NCBI GenBank assembly: GCA_043822385.1
Contig: JBDRBT010000015.1
Coordinates: 3,460 to 67,459, forward strand
Source: JABWCK01 sp043822385
GTDB taxonomy: Archaea; Micrarchaeota; Micrarchaeia; Norongarragalinales; Norongarragalinaceae
Reading direction: 5' to 3'
Length of the DNA: 64,000 nt
Part shown: piece after piece, positions 1 to 7,651 of the stretch
Position numbering within the stretch: position 1 is the stretch's first letter
Layout of the letters: every line of letters begins with the position of its first letter
Made by a program: the position numbers and the translations under genes
The notes under the pieces: model-generated
The model's input: the letters and a program-made list of their open reading frames with translations, nothing else
Database searches by the model: none
What the model was told of the DNA's origin: nothing

Positions 1-210
1 ATAATACGCTAAAGCAGTACCGCTTATTCCAATGAAAGCAATTAATTGAAGCCAGTTTTCTTGAATTACGCTGGCTGAAAGAAAACCAATAAAACTCGTG
101 AGTGCAAAGCTGCGTAAACCTAGTTCTTGGTTGTGTTTACCTCGTTCTAAACCTATTAATCCACCTATTGCGAGGCTTAGTATCGCTTGAGATAAAAACT
201 CGTACGCCAT
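1..210 (-). CDS. MgtC/SapB-family membrane protein, N-terminal part (cut by window edge)
   Basis: Only the first 70 residues are present; the gene continues past the left edge. They begin MAYEFLSQAILSLAIGGLIG, followed by LERG and a GLRSFALTSF segment. That is the first membrane helix and the Gly-Leu-Glu-Arg/Arg-Ser-Phe-Ala signature of MgtC-like proteins, whose biochemical role is still unsettled (magnesium stress, transport modulation). The start codon abuts the stop of the downstream lipid synthase gene, so the two are probably co-transcribed. Length and C-terminal domain cannot be judged. Confidence 0.7.
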   Translation of the reverse strand, partial: MAYEFLSQAILSLAIGGLIGLERGKHNQELGLRSFALTSFIGFLSASVIQENWLQLIAFIGISGTALAYY

Positions 211-972
211 TTATTTTAATCTCTTTTTACCTTCTTTGTGAACCGCGTCAGCGATTTTCTTTATTTTATCCGTGTTTTCTACTTCCTCGAACGCGTTTCC
301 AACGTGAATTCCGTCTGCACCGTATTTTATTGAATCCGCAGCTGCTTCTGGAGTGCGTATTCCACCTGCATTAAAGTGATACATGCTTCCTTTTTGTTCA
401 GAAATTGCTTTAATCATTTTATTCGGCGTTGGTTGCGGTGCGCCGCTTCCTGCGTCAGTAATGAATACGGTAGATCCCGTGTATTTAGCTGCTAGCGTGC
501 AAGCAGCTGCTAAATCGCTTCTTTCTCTCGGCACTAAATTAGAATTGCCAATCCAACCAACTGCGCGGCCTGGTTCTATAATCAAGTACGTTGTTGGAAT
601 GGGTTCAATGCCCATTCTTTTTACTACTGGCGCTGCTTGAATTTGTGCTGTTGACAACCAGTACACATCGCGAGAATTAAGCATGTGCATGAAGTAAACC
701 GCGTCAGCTTCCTTGCTTAACCCAGCTGGACTGCCGGGGTATAAAACTACTGGCAAGTTAGATGCTTCCTTAATCATTTTTATTGTTTCATCCAGCAAGC
801 TTCCTTGGGCTCCAATGCTTCCGCCTACTAGTATGACGTCTGCACCGTTTTCGCAAGATTGCTTTGCTACTTTAGCTCCTTTCTCGAGAGACATTTTGTC
901 CGGGTCTATTAACGAGAATAGCATTGCGCCTTGTGTTTCTAATTTTTCTTGATAGTATTTCATTATTTTCAT
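211..972 (-). CDS. Geranylgeranylglyceryl phosphate synthase (GGGPS)
   Basis: Makes the first ether bond of archaeal lipids by joining geranylgeranyl diphosphate to sn-glycerol-1-phosphate. The TIM-barrel signatures are all visible: SLIDPDK near the start, VGGSIG, PVVLYPGSPAGLS, TYLIIEPGRAVGWIG, FITDAGSGAPQP and FNAGGIRTPE. Length (253 aa) is normal. I start at the ATG at 972, since GGTGAT lies 6 bases before it; an in-frame TTG at 978 overlaps that motif. It follows the MgtC-like gene with no gap. A geranylgeranyl reductase and an archaetidylserine-type synthase are encoded elsewhere in the window. Confidence 0.95.
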   Translation of the reverse strand: MKIMKYYQEKLETQGAMLFSLIDPDKMSLEKGAKVAKQSCENGADVILVGGSIGAQGSLLDETIKMIKEASNLPVVLYPGSPAGLSKEADAVYFMHMLNSRDVYWLSTAQIQAAPVVKRMGIEPIPTTYLIIEPGRAVGWIGNSNLVPRERSDLAAACTLAAKYTGSTVFITDAGSGAPQPTPNKMIKAISEQKGSMYHFNAGGIRTPEAAADSIKYGADGIHVGNAFEEVENTDKIKKIADAVHKEGKKRLK

Positions 973-1051
973 TGTCAATCACCGTGAAAAGCGTTAAGTA
1001 TTATTAGTTATAATTTAGTTAACGTCTCTTTTAAACTCGTAGTGATTTGTT

Positions 1052-2170
1052 TTGAGTATAAAAAATTTGTTGTTGAGTGCTTTTTCGCCCGAAGAACTAG
1101 TTTCAGCTATAACCGCTAAAAAAGAGGAGTATTCCGGCTTGTTGAATGACGAGGGCGCGATGAAAATACTCGCTAGGGAAAAAAACGTGAGTATTCCTGA
1201 AGAAGCGGTTTCTTTTTCTAATTTAGCTAGTGCTAAACTTGGTGAAGCTATTAACGTAGTGCTTTCTTTCGACAAGATTTATGCTGAAAAAGCGTTTGAA
1301 ACTAACGGAAGGAAGGGAAGGGTTTGCAATGTGGATGTTTCTAGTGACGGAGCTAACGCTAAACTAGTATTATGGAACCAGGATGTTTCTTTCTTAAAGA
1401 AAAAAGGCGTTGAAAAGAATTGCGTAGTTAACGCTAAACGCTTGTTAGTAAAGTCGCTTGAGCCTTTTGAGCTTCATTCTGCGTTGTCTACGGAAATGCA
1501 ATTGGTTTCGCCCGGAAAAACTGAGTTAGTAAAGCTTTCTGAAGTTACTGACGGCGAGGTTTCAGTTGTTTGCAAAGTAATGGATAAAAGTAGTTTAAGA
1601 GAATTTGAAAGAAACGGCAGGAAATCTTGTGTGTTGAATGTTGCGGTTTCAGATGATTCTGGTTCTAGTGTTTTAGTTTGTTGGGGAGATAATGCAGTCA
1701 AGGCAAATGGTTTTCATTTAGGTCAAGTAATTAAAGTTGAGGATGCCTTAGTTAGAAATAATGAGTTGCATTGCGGTTGGAGTACGAATCTTATTCCTGA
1801 TTATGAAGCGATTATTAGCACTAAAACAACTAAATTGTTTGAAGTAGAGCCTGGTTTTAAGGGAATTATTGAAGCTGGCGTGAGAAGCGTTAACGAGCCA
1901 AAGCTTATCGAAAAAAACGGACAAAATTTGTTGTTAGTTAGTGTTTTGCTTAGTGATGATAAAGTTCGTTTGCCGTGCGTATTTTTTAATGAACAAGCTA
2001 GAAAGTTTTTAGGTTTGAAAGAGTCTCTAGTTGACTTAAAGGCGTTGTTTGATTTCAGGAAAGAAGCTTTACTTGAAAAAAAGATTTTGTTTCACGCTAC
2101 TGCTAAAACAAATTCGTTTTCAGGTGAAACAGAATTAGTTTGTAATAGTTTCATTGATTTTTCTAGCTAG
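1052..2170 (+). CDS. RPA-like single-stranded DNA-binding protein
   Basis: 372 aa. An N-terminal helical segment (residues 10-50, ending in EGAMKILAREKNV) of the kind found in euryarchaeal replication protein A is followed by three OB-fold units near residues 65-150, 165-250 and 265-345. The first two share the pattern FExNGRKxxVxNVxVS. The family coats single-stranded DNA in replication and repair. I see no zinc finger. Start is TTG at 1052 with GTGAT 5 bases upstream. The last 36 bases overlap the convergent kinase-like gene. Assignment to RPA rather than another OB protein is by architecture. Confidence 0.8.
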   Translation: MSIKNLLLSAFSPEELVSAITAKKEEYSGLLNDEGAMKILAREKNVSIPEEAVSFSNLASAKLGEAINVVLSFDKIYAEKAFETNGRKGRVCNVDVSSDGANAKLVLWNQDVSFLKKKGVEKNCVVNAKRLLVKSLEPFELHSALSTEMQLVSPGKTELVKLSEVTDGEVSVVCKVMDKSSLREFERNGRKSCVLNVAVSDDSGSSVLVCWGDNAVKANGFHLGQVIKVEDALVRNNELHCGWSTNLIPDYEAIISTKTTKLFEVEPGFKGIIEAGVRSVNEPKLIEKNGQNLLLVSVLLSDDKVRLPCVFFNEQARKFLGLKESLVDLKALFDFRKEALLEKKILFHATAKTNSFSGETELVCNSFIDFSS

Positions 2171-2698
2171 TTCTATTAATTTTTCTTTTAATTCTTCCAG
2201 AGAACCTTTGTTTTTTATTACGTATTGAGCTTGATCCATGCAGTCCTGCATGCTTTCCTCGTTATCTTCTTTTCCGTGTAATTCTATTTTTTCTGTTTCA
2301 ACAAATTCCTCGAAAGATACTTTATCTTTACCGCGCTTCAAGTTGTTTTCAAAACGATCCATTATTTGTGCTTCAATTAGTATTCCCACAAAGTTTTTTC
2401 CGTAAGTTTTCTTGAATAATTCTAATTCAGCTGGATGGCGAATGCTTTCTACTACTGCTATTGGCTTGTTTTTGCTGTTTATTTCTTTAATTGCTCTTTG
2501 TGCTAAAACGTCGTTACCGAATTCTTTGCGTAAAGCATTTCCTTTAACTATAGCTTTTTTCCTGCTGTATGCGCCTTCTAGCTCTTCAATAATGTATTTG
2601 CTTAATCCTATTGGTTTTGTATCGAATTCGTCCGCAATTATTTTAGCTGCAGTACTTTTTCCAGCTCCGTTCAATCCTAAGATGCCAATTACTTTCAC
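2135..2698 (-). CDS. P-loop nucleotide kinase-like protein (UPF0200/AAA_18 type)
   Basis: 187 aa with a P-loop at residues 7-15 (GLNGAGKST) and a VVESIRHPAELE segment resembling the substrate-binding Arg-His region of dephospho-CoA kinase and NMP-kinase relatives. This fits the archaeal UPF0200 family, annotated as nucleotide or dephospho-CoA kinase-like; the substrate is not known. The C-terminal 60 residues are charged and helical. The start ATG is at 2698 and the 3' end overlaps the RPA-like gene tail to tail by 36 bases. Confidence 0.75.
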   Translation of the reverse strand: MKVIGILGLNGAGKSTAAKIIADEFDTKPIGLSKYIIEELEGAYSRKKAIVKGNALRKEFGNDVLAQRAIKEINSKNKPIAVVESIRHPAELELFKKTYGKNFVGILIEAQIMDRFENNLKRGKDKVSFEEFVETEKIELHGKEDNEESMQDCMDQAQYVIKNKGSLEELKEKLIELARKINETITN

Positions 2699-2797
2699 GT
2701 GTATATCACTCCTTTTTCGTTTTAATTGTTTGTTTTTCGTTTTATTTAAGTTGTTTTTTAAACTCTTTCTCTAAAAACTAATTATAGGTGGTTTTGA

Positions 2798-3082
2798 ATG
2801 AGTGGGCCAATAGAGTCTTTACAACTGCGTTTTCCTTACAATCTTGACGCCAGGCTTGATGTTAGCGTGTGGGCTGGTAGAGAACAAGATGGTAAGGCTT
2901 TACCTTCGAACATTTCTTTGCGTTTGCAGGGTTTTGAAAAAGAAACCGTTTACTTGAATCCTGAAGACGCGTTGAAATTGTCGTCTATTTTACAGCATTA
3001 CGCTGTTCAAGTATTGAAGCTTGATTCAGAACGCAGGTTGGCTGCTTGGAAGGAAAGACAAGAAAAAACGGATCAAGGATAA
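2798..3082 (+). CDS. Hypothetical protein, 94 aa
   Basis: Not recognised. An acceptable Shine-Dalgarno (GGTGG) precedes the ATG at 2798. The protein has no signal peptide or membrane segment. Residues 1-55 look beta-rich (RFPYNLDARLDVSVWAG), then a helical, charged tail from about residue 55 (PEDALKLSSILQHYAVQVL) ends in Lys/Arg/Glu-rich sequence. The last 10 bases overlap the convergent AsnRS gene. Codon use matches neighbours, so I think it is real and cytosolic. It could bind RNA or DNA, but nothing specific shows this. Confidence 0.6.
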   Translation: MSGPIESLQLRFPYNLDARLDVSVWAGREQDGKALPSNISLRLQGFEKETVYLNPEDALKLSSILQHYAVQVLKLDSERRLAAWKERQEKTDQG

Positions 3083-4365
3083 GCGCGGTTTATTGTACGC
3101 GGGAAGGGCGTGGCGTCTCGAATGTGGTCTAGTCCGCAAATCCAGCGAACTAAGCGTTCAGTGCCTAAACCAAAACCAGAGTGTTGAACGCTACCGAATC
3201 TCCTTAAGTCTAAGTACCACGCGTAAGCCTTCAAGTCAGCATTTTCTTTCTTTAATTTTTCTATTAATTTGTTTACGTCTGTTTCTCTCTCGCTTCCGCC
3301 AATTAATTCCCCAAAACCCTTGGGCGCTAGCACGTCTACTGCATTTAGTGTTTTTCCGTCTTCGTTTTCCTTCATGTAAAATGCTTTACTTCCTTTAGGC
3401 CAGTTAGTAATCATTAACGGCTTTTCTAAGTCTTTAGTTAATGCTTCTTCTTCAGGTACCCCAAAATCTTGTCCATGTTCTAGTTTAATGCCGTTTTTCT
3501 CTAGTTTTTTTAACGCGTCAGCGTAAGTAAGCCTCTTGAATGGAGGGTTTATTTTTTTTAATTCTTCTATATCGCGGCCGAGTATTTTTAATTCAGCGCT
3601 TCTTTCTTTAACTACCGCTTTTACTACAAAACAAACCATTTCCTCTAGAAAAGCTAGTAGTTCTTCAAAAGACTGGTGTGCTTCTTCCCCTTCAATGTGC
3701 CAGTATTCAGTCAAGTGTTTTATAGTTCTTGATTTTTCAGCCCTGAATGAAGGCGTGATTGCGTAAACTTTTTCTAAACTAAAAACAAGTGCTTCCAAGT
3801 GAAGTTGAGCACTCTGGCTCAAAAACGCTTTCTCGCCAAAATAATTGAATGAAAACAAAGTAGAGCCGCCTTCAGCTGGGGAAGCAGTAATTATTGGGGG
3901 TGTGGTTTCCCAGTATTTTTTTTTCTCGAAGAATTCCCTGAATGCTTTCAAAACCGTTGCTTTTACTTTCATTGCTGCAGTCAGGGTTTGAGAACGAATC
4001 CATAAGTGCCTTACGTCAAGCAAGAATTCCGTGCTCTGGTCTTTAGAAATAGGAAAGACTTCACTGAAGTGCAGTACGTCGAATTCGCTTGCTTGAATTT
4101 CCCAGCCAGTTGGAGCTCGAGAGTCTTTTTTTACTGTTCCAATAATTATTACTGCTGATTCTATTAGTGCTTTAGTAGAGTCTTCAAAGTGTTTTTCTTG
4201 AACATTGTCTTTTTTTACTGCAGTTTGAATAATTCCGGTTGAATCTCTTATTACTACGAAACTTATTCCACCTGAGCTACGCGTGCGGTAAATCCATCCC
4301 CTGATTTTAACTATTTTTCCTTCTTTTTTTCCTTCAAGAATTTCGCTTATTGGAGTGGGTTTCAT
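3073..4365 (-). CDS. asnS: Asparaginyl-tRNA synthetase
   Basis: Charges tRNA-Asn with asparagine. An N-terminal OB anticodon-binding domain (residues about 15-105, IRGWIYRTRSSGG and FVVIRDSTG) is joined to a class IIb catalytic core. Motif 2 is FRAEKSRTIKHLTEYWHIEGE; motif 3 is GFGLGTERLVRWICGLDHIRD. The C-terminus ATPFPRTINRAYP is typical of AsnRS rather than AspRS. I use ATG at 4365; a TTG three codons earlier is possible. The window also carries the truncated paralogue AS-AR (37953-38882), which probably makes the asparagine this enzyme uses. Confidence 0.93.
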   Translation of the reverse strand: MKPTPISEILEGKKEGKIVKIRGWIYRTRSSGGISFVVIRDSTGIIQTAVKKDNVQEKHFEDSTKALIESAVIIIGTVKKDSRAPTGWEIQASEFDVLHFSEVFPISKDQSTEFLLDVRHLWIRSQTLTAAMKVKATVLKAFREFFEKKKYWETTPPIITASPAEGGSTLFSFNYFGEKAFLSQSAQLHLEALVFSLEKVYAITPSFRAEKSRTIKHLTEYWHIEGEEAHQSFEELLAFLEEMVCFVVKAVVKERSAELKILGRDIEELKKINPPFKRLTYADALKKLEKNGIKLEHGQDFGVPEEEALTKDLEKPLMITNWPKGSKAFYMKENEDGKTLNAVDVLAPKGFGELIGGSERETDVNKLIEKLKKENADLKAYAWYLDLRRFGSVQHSGFGLGTERLVRWICGLDHIRDATPFPRTINRAYP

Positions 4366-4392
4366 AACAATCAATTTACTCGCTGTCTTTTA

Positions 4393-4980
4393 TTAATTTA
4401 GCAGGATGAAGCTTATTCCTGCGGCTAGTATTCCTGCTAAAAGCATTTTAAACCCTGTTAAGAGCTTGTTTTCTTTAGATATTTTACCCAGGAAAAGGCC
4501 AAGCGCAATTAACGCTATTCCTGCAATAATGAATGAGTAATAGTACGCGGTTGTTGCTGGAAGTAGGAAGAAGGGCGTTACGATTATTAGGGATGCTATT
4601 AATGGTGATGCGCCGTCAATTATTGCAATAATTATTGTTGCGAATTCGCTTGCGCGTTCTATTTCCGTGTTACTTAATTTACGCATCATTGCTCTTTCTA
4701 ACTCAATTAGTTTCTTTTTTCTTTCAGCTGCTTCAGTAATGAATGAACCTGAAAATCCAGATAGTCCAATGGCTATTGCAGTAGCAATGCATGTTGAAGT
4801 AATTATTCTCGCGTCTGTTACTCCTGCAGCTAGTAACCCGGTTAATACCCCTATAGTTGTTAACAAGCCATCGAAGGAATTGGTCGAGAAAGCGCGCCTA
4901 GCTATTTCTCCTGCTTTAGTAATTCGCCAGTACTTGCGCCATTTTGGCGCGTTTTTCAATAAATCAGTTAAGCTAGTCAT
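4393..4980 (-). CDS. VIT1/CCC1-family membrane protein (putative Fe2+/Mn2+ transporter)
   Basis: 195 aa with about five hydrophobic helices. The family signature is present: SFDGLLTTIGVLTG in the first helix, SGFSGSFITEAAER after the second, and a following amphipathic Glu-rich stretch. The eukaryotic and plant members move iron or manganese into vacuoles; archaeal ones are inferred to export or store metal. Its ATG overlaps the stop of the DUF211 gene by four bases (ATGA), a pairing seen in other archaea, so the two are translationally coupled. Metal specificity cannot be read from sequence. Confidence 0.82.
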   Translation of the reverse strand: MTSLTDLLKNAPKWRKYWRITKAGEIARRAFSTNSFDGLLTTIGVLTGLLAAGVTDARIITSTCIATAIAIGLSGFSGSFITEAAERKKKLIELERAMMRKLSNTEIERASEFATIIIAIIDGASPLIASLIIVTPFFLLPATTAYYYSFIIAGIALIALGLFLGKISKENKLLTGFKMLLAGILAAGISFILLN

Positions 4981-5249
4981 ATGTCTTCTAGAATGTGTTT
5001 ACCGTAACAAACTCGGTCAATGCTTTGAACACTAGCTCCATCGCTTTCAATCTTCTTTTTTATTATGGAGTAATCTAATTGTTCTCCTTCAATAATTATT
5101 TTTACTTTTTCCACGCGTCGGTCTACGTCTTTTACTATGGTGTCCACGCCTTGAACGTTTTTTAGTTTACCGAGTTCGGCAGTCATGTCTATTAACGAAA
5201 CGTCGTTTGGTTTCAGTACGTCTAAAACTAGTTTTTTTACTCCCGTCAT
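4977..5249 (-). CDS. DUF211 protein
   Basis: 90 aa, ferredoxin-like fold family of unknown role. The opening KKLVLDVLKPNDVSLIDMTAEL and the closing SIDRVCYGKHILEDI match DUF211 proteins of archaea, which form small oligomers and have been suggested to be regulators. I start at the ATG at 5249: AAGGTG lies 9 bases upstream, whereas the in-frame GTG at 5261 is part of that Shine-Dalgarno. The gene is coupled by an ATGA overlap to the VIT-type transporter, which suggests a role in metal handling. Confidence 0.82.
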   Translation of the reverse strand: MTGVKKLVLDVLKPNDVSLIDMTAELGKLKNVQGVDTIVKDVDRRVEKVKIIIEGEQLDYSIIKKKIESDGASVQSIDRVCYGKHILEDI

Positions 5250-5321
5250 TTTTTTTAACACCTTGAGAAGAAATTAAGCCAATTGTCTTTAAAACCGTTG
5301 TTGCAGTAATAATGATTTCTA

Positions 5322-5675
5322 ATGGAAATAAAACAAGCGATTGTTTTGCGCACTGACTTGCAGATGGGTAAAGGAAAACTAGCTGCTCAAGCCGCTCACG
5401 CTTCTTTAAGCGCTTACCAGGAAGCTTTGTACGCTCGCCCTGAAATTGCTGTGAAGTGGCTTGAATCTGGAATGGCTAAAATAGTTTTGAAGGTTAATAG
5501 CCAGAGGGATTTAGCTGAATTACTTAAGAAAGCTAAAGCACTGCGTTTGCCGTGTTCTTTGATTCATGATGCGGGAAGGACGCAAATTCGCGTGGGTTCG
5601 GTTACTGCTTTAGGTATTGGTCCGGCTGAAGAAAATAAGGTTAATGAAGTCACTGGAAAACTAAAGTTATTGTAA
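5322..5675 (+). CDS. pth2: Peptidyl-tRNA hydrolase, Pth2 type
   Basis: 117 aa, the full length for the archaeal/eukaryotic enzyme that releases peptides from prematurely dropped peptidyl-tRNA. Diagnostic pieces are VLRTDLQMGKGKLAAQAAHA at the N-terminus (catalytic Lys and His region), the middle LPCSLIHDAGRTQI segment and the end VTALGIGPAEENKVNEVTGKL. It is a single gene, convergent with the Holliday junction resolvase gene, with a 9-base overlap of the 3' ends. Confidence 0.95.
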   Translation: MEIKQAIVLRTDLQMGKGKLAAQAAHASLSAYQEALYARPEIAVKWLESGMAKIVLKVNSQRDLAELLKKAKALRLPCSLIHDAGRTQIRVGSVTALGIGPAEENKVNEVTGKLKLL

Positions 5676-6044
5676 AACGTCTTGCAGCGTTAAACCTGTG
5701 TCGTACTCGTTTTTGTTTAATGCATAGCCTTTCTCGTTTTCTTTTAGAAACGCTAGAGGAAAGAAGCGCCACTCGCGTCGTGGTTGGCGCCAAGCAATTA
5801 ATACTTGCATGCCTGTAGTGCGTTCCCATTCCTTCATTATCAAGACTTTTTCTTTACGCAAGCTCAAAGAGTTTTTCCATGCTTTGCATTCAAAAGCAAT
5901 TTTTTTAGTAGTGTGCAATGCAATCAAGTCAGGACTCACTCCATCGCAACCCGAGCCACTGGCGCGGACAACGAAAAAGCCTTTTTCTTCAAGAATTTTT
6001 TTTAGTGCTCGCTCGTTTAGGGTGCCTTTAGTTTTCCTGTTCAC
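5667..6044 (-). CDS. hjc: Holliday junction resolvase Hjc
   Basis: About 125 aa when started at the GTG at 6044, which gives NRKTKGTLNERALKKILEEK, the usual Hjc start (Lys-Gly-x3-Glu-Arg). The catalytic set of the archaeal resolvase nuclease fold follows: VVRASGSG, SPDLIALHTTKKIAFECKAW (Asp and Glu-x-Lys) and a C-terminal MQVLIAWRQPRREWRFFPL. The frame is open upstream to 6161, but those 39 residues have no Hjc similarity and lie in a structured stretch that looks like RNA, so I exclude them. The family resolves four-way junctions in recombination. Confidence 0.88.
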   Translation of the reverse strand: MNRKTKGTLNERALKKILEEKGFFVVRASGSGCDGVSPDLIALHTTKKIAFECKAWKNSLSLRKEKVLIMKEWERTTGMQVLIAWRQPRREWRFFPLAFLKENEKGYALNKNEYDTGLTLQDVLQ

Positions 6045-6089
6045 AATAAGCCAACGCTTTCCTTTAATAAAAAACGCTTTAAGCGTGCA

Positions 6090-6188
6090 TTCCGGTGTAA
6101 TGTTTGTAGCGTCAGTTAGTCCGCTAGGGGAGCAACACTTGACCTGACCGACGGAAGACACGTCATTTCTGCGGAAATGAGGTGACTA
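6090..6188 (+). other. Structured intergenic stretch, possible small RNA
   Basis: Between the probable hjc start (6044) and the racemase stop there are about 140 bases, richer in GC than the surroundings and with hairpins. TCATTTC-TGCG-GAAATGA (6163-6180) is a perfect 7-bp stem. GTCAG/CTGAC arms enclose a segment reading GTCCGCTAGGGGAGCAAC, which resembles the SRP RNA helix 8 core (CCGGAAGGGAGCAAC). A full archaeal SRP RNA would not fit without overlapping both genes. Strand and identity are uncertain. Confidence 0.3.
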
Positions 6189-6878
6189 CTAACTCGTCAT
6201 CTTATCAACGGTAGCGTCGGCGAATATTTTCATTGTATCGTAAATGCGGATCTTTTTGTGTTGTGGAAGAATTAACTGAAGGTCGGTGCAAGCTAATATC
6301 ACGTCTTCGACGCCTTGCTTGCCGAAGTCGTTTATAACAGACATCAACTTTTCTCTGTCTGTGTTTGTTCCGCGCTTGAGAACTAGGTGGTTTATGAGCT
6401 TCCCTATCCTAGCTTGGTCTAGTCCGTTGGGAACCGCCACGCTTATTCCTTGTTTGTCAAGAACTTTTTTGTAAAGCCCGTGCTTGACTGTTGCTTCTGT
6501 TGCAAGTAAGCCAACGCGATGAATCTGGTTTGTATGCAAAAAGCGCGATGTTTCTTCAACGATGCTGAGCACGGGGATTCCAACCGATGCCCTAATCGCG
6601 TCAATGAAAACGTGCATTGAATTGCACGGCATTACGAGGAAATCGGTGCCTGCGTGTTCAAGCTTTTTCGCTGCCTCAATCAAATAAGGCAAGTATTTTT
6701 CCTCTCCTTTGGCGTGCACTATAAAAGTTTCCTCTATGCGGTAATCTATCGGAACGTTCCAGATAAGAATGGGCGGACGAACTTTCTTGTTCTTCCTGTA
6801 GCATCCAAAAATTAGTTCTAGGTAAAACTCTGCGGTTGTCTCTGGGCCCAAGCCTCCAATTATGCCGACTGTTTTCAT
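6189..6878 (-). CDS. Aspartate/glutamate racemase family protein
   Basis: 229 aa from the ATG at 6878. GIIGGLGPETT opens the protein; the two catalytic cysteines sit in VMPCNSMH (Cys85) and LACTDLQ (Cys197), so the pair needed for two-base racemisation is intact. Family members racemise aspartate or glutamate; the substrate is not readable here. A TATA box (TTTATAAA, 6902-6909) lies about 25 bases upstream of the ATG, implying a leaderless message. Base composition is higher in GC than in neighbours and the gene sits between two RNA-like stretches, so it may be acquired. Confidence 0.85.
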   Translation of the reverse strand: MKTVGIIGGLGPETTAEFYLELIFGCYRKNKKVRPPILIWNVPIDYRIEETFIVHAKGEEKYLPYLIEAAKKLEHAGTDFLVMPCNSMHVFIDAIRASVGIPVLSIVEETSRFLHTNQIHRVGLLATEATVKHGLYKKVLDKQGISVAVPNGLDQARIGKLINHLVLKRGTNTDREKLMSVINDFGKQGVEDVILACTDLQLILPQHKKIRIYDTMKIFADATVDKMTS

Positions 6879-6901
6879 GAAGCTAAATAAAACCCTCAAA
6901 C

Positions 6902-6909
6902 TTTATAAA
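6902..6909. promoter_or_regulatory. Palindromic TATA box TTTATAAA
   Basis: The sequence is its own reverse complement, so it could position TFB and polymerase either way. On the minus strand it is about 25 bases from the racemase ATG, giving a leaderless transcript. On the plus strand it would start RNA near 6930, at the left end of an unassigned structured stretch. Confidence 0.55.
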
Positions 6910-6929
6910 AGATGATTAAATTGTGCTGA

Positions 6930-7112
6930 TATCCGCATCAATCTATTTATTCGAGTTCGCGCCTCCAGAAGGAGGCTCGCAGTCAGAGCGGTTAGCGATA
7001 GCTGTAAGTAAAGTAGCGTCAGACCGTCCGACTAATTGAGGGGGCAGGGTTGGCTAGTGTAGGGGCACAGTCCCTATGGTGGTTGAGGTCTTCGTTTTTT
7101 GTCGTTGTAGTG
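6930..7112 (+). other. Unassigned GC-rich structured stretch, possible noncoding RNA
   Basis: About 180 bases without a convincing gene. A perfect hairpin GCCTCC-AGAA-GGAGGC lies at 6961-6976, another (TAGGG/CCCTA) at 7060-7076, and a possible longer pairing brings CCGAC near 7028 to GTTGG near 7050. A TATA box precedes it (6902-6909) and a separate one follows for the next gene. An open frame with TTG at 7050 runs into the CBS gene, but its residues do not look like that family. It does not match RNase P, 5S or tRNA as far as I can see. Confidence 0.3.
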
Positions 7113-7116
7113 CTTA

Positions 7117-7124
7117 TTTATATT
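7117..7124 (+). promoter_or_regulatory. TATA box of the CBS-domain gene
   Basis: TTTATATT lies 22 bases before the ATG at 7146. With the usual archaeal TATA-to-start distance of about 25 bases, transcription would begin at or next to the ATG, so the message would be leaderless. This is the main reason for choosing the ATG at 7146. Confidence 0.5.
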
Positions 7125-7145
7125 GCGGGATCCAACTTTTTATTA

Positions 7146-7559
7146 ATGCAGACAGGGATTAAAGTAGGAGACGTAATGAAGACGTTCTTAATAACGATTA
7201 GCGCAGAAAAAAGCATTTACGACGCTGCTTGCTTGATGAAAGAAAAAAAAGTGGGCAGCGTTTTAATCGAAAAAAACGGCGTAATAACTGCAATAGCAAC
7301 TCAAGGAGACTTGGTGAACAAGGCTCTAGCAGTAAAGCAGTTGGATTTAACAATTGAAAAAATTGCGAGCAAGCCGTTAGTAATGATTAGTCCTGAAGCG
7401 GACTTGAGTGAAGCCGCAGGATTAATGGGTAAAAAAAAGATTAAGCGCTTATTGGTTGGTAAGGAACGTAAAGTCGTGGGAATAATTTCTTCAACGGATA
7501 TTATTCGAGTTTCTCCTTCTTTGTATGACCTGATTCTAAGCAAGCACGACTTACAGTAA
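7146..7559 (+). CDS. CBS-domain protein (two CBS domains)
   Basis: 137 aa from the ATG at 7146 (MQTGIKVGDVM). Two CBS motifs are clear: VGDVMKTFLITISAEKSIYDAACLM with VGSVLIEKNGVITAIATQGDLV, then SKPLVMISPEADLSEAAGLM with VVGIISSTDIIR. CBS pairs bind adenosine nucleotides or SAM and usually regulate a partner; no catalytic domain is attached here. A longer frame begins at TTG 7050 and would add a hydrophobic N-terminus, but the promoter position argues against it. Confidence 0.85.
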   Translation: MQTGIKVGDVMKTFLITISAEKSIYDAACLMKEKKVGSVLIEKNGVITAIATQGDLVNKALAVKQLDLTIEKIASKPLVMISPEADLSEAAGLMGKKKIKRLLVGKERKVVGIISSTDIIRVSPSLYDLILSKHDLQ

Positions 7560-7651
7560 AACGACTGTGTGGTTAGTGTTAATCCGCTGGTGGATGACCC
7601 TTCTGATTTCAAATGAGGTTGGGAGCAACAACTAGCGAGTTACACCCATAA

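Noticed and set aside
6045..6161. N-terminal extension of Hjc starting at GTG 6161
   Set aside because: The extra 39 residues, with Cys-Cys-Ser-Pro and Gly-rich parts, are unlike any Hjc, whereas GTG 6044 gives the normal start and length.
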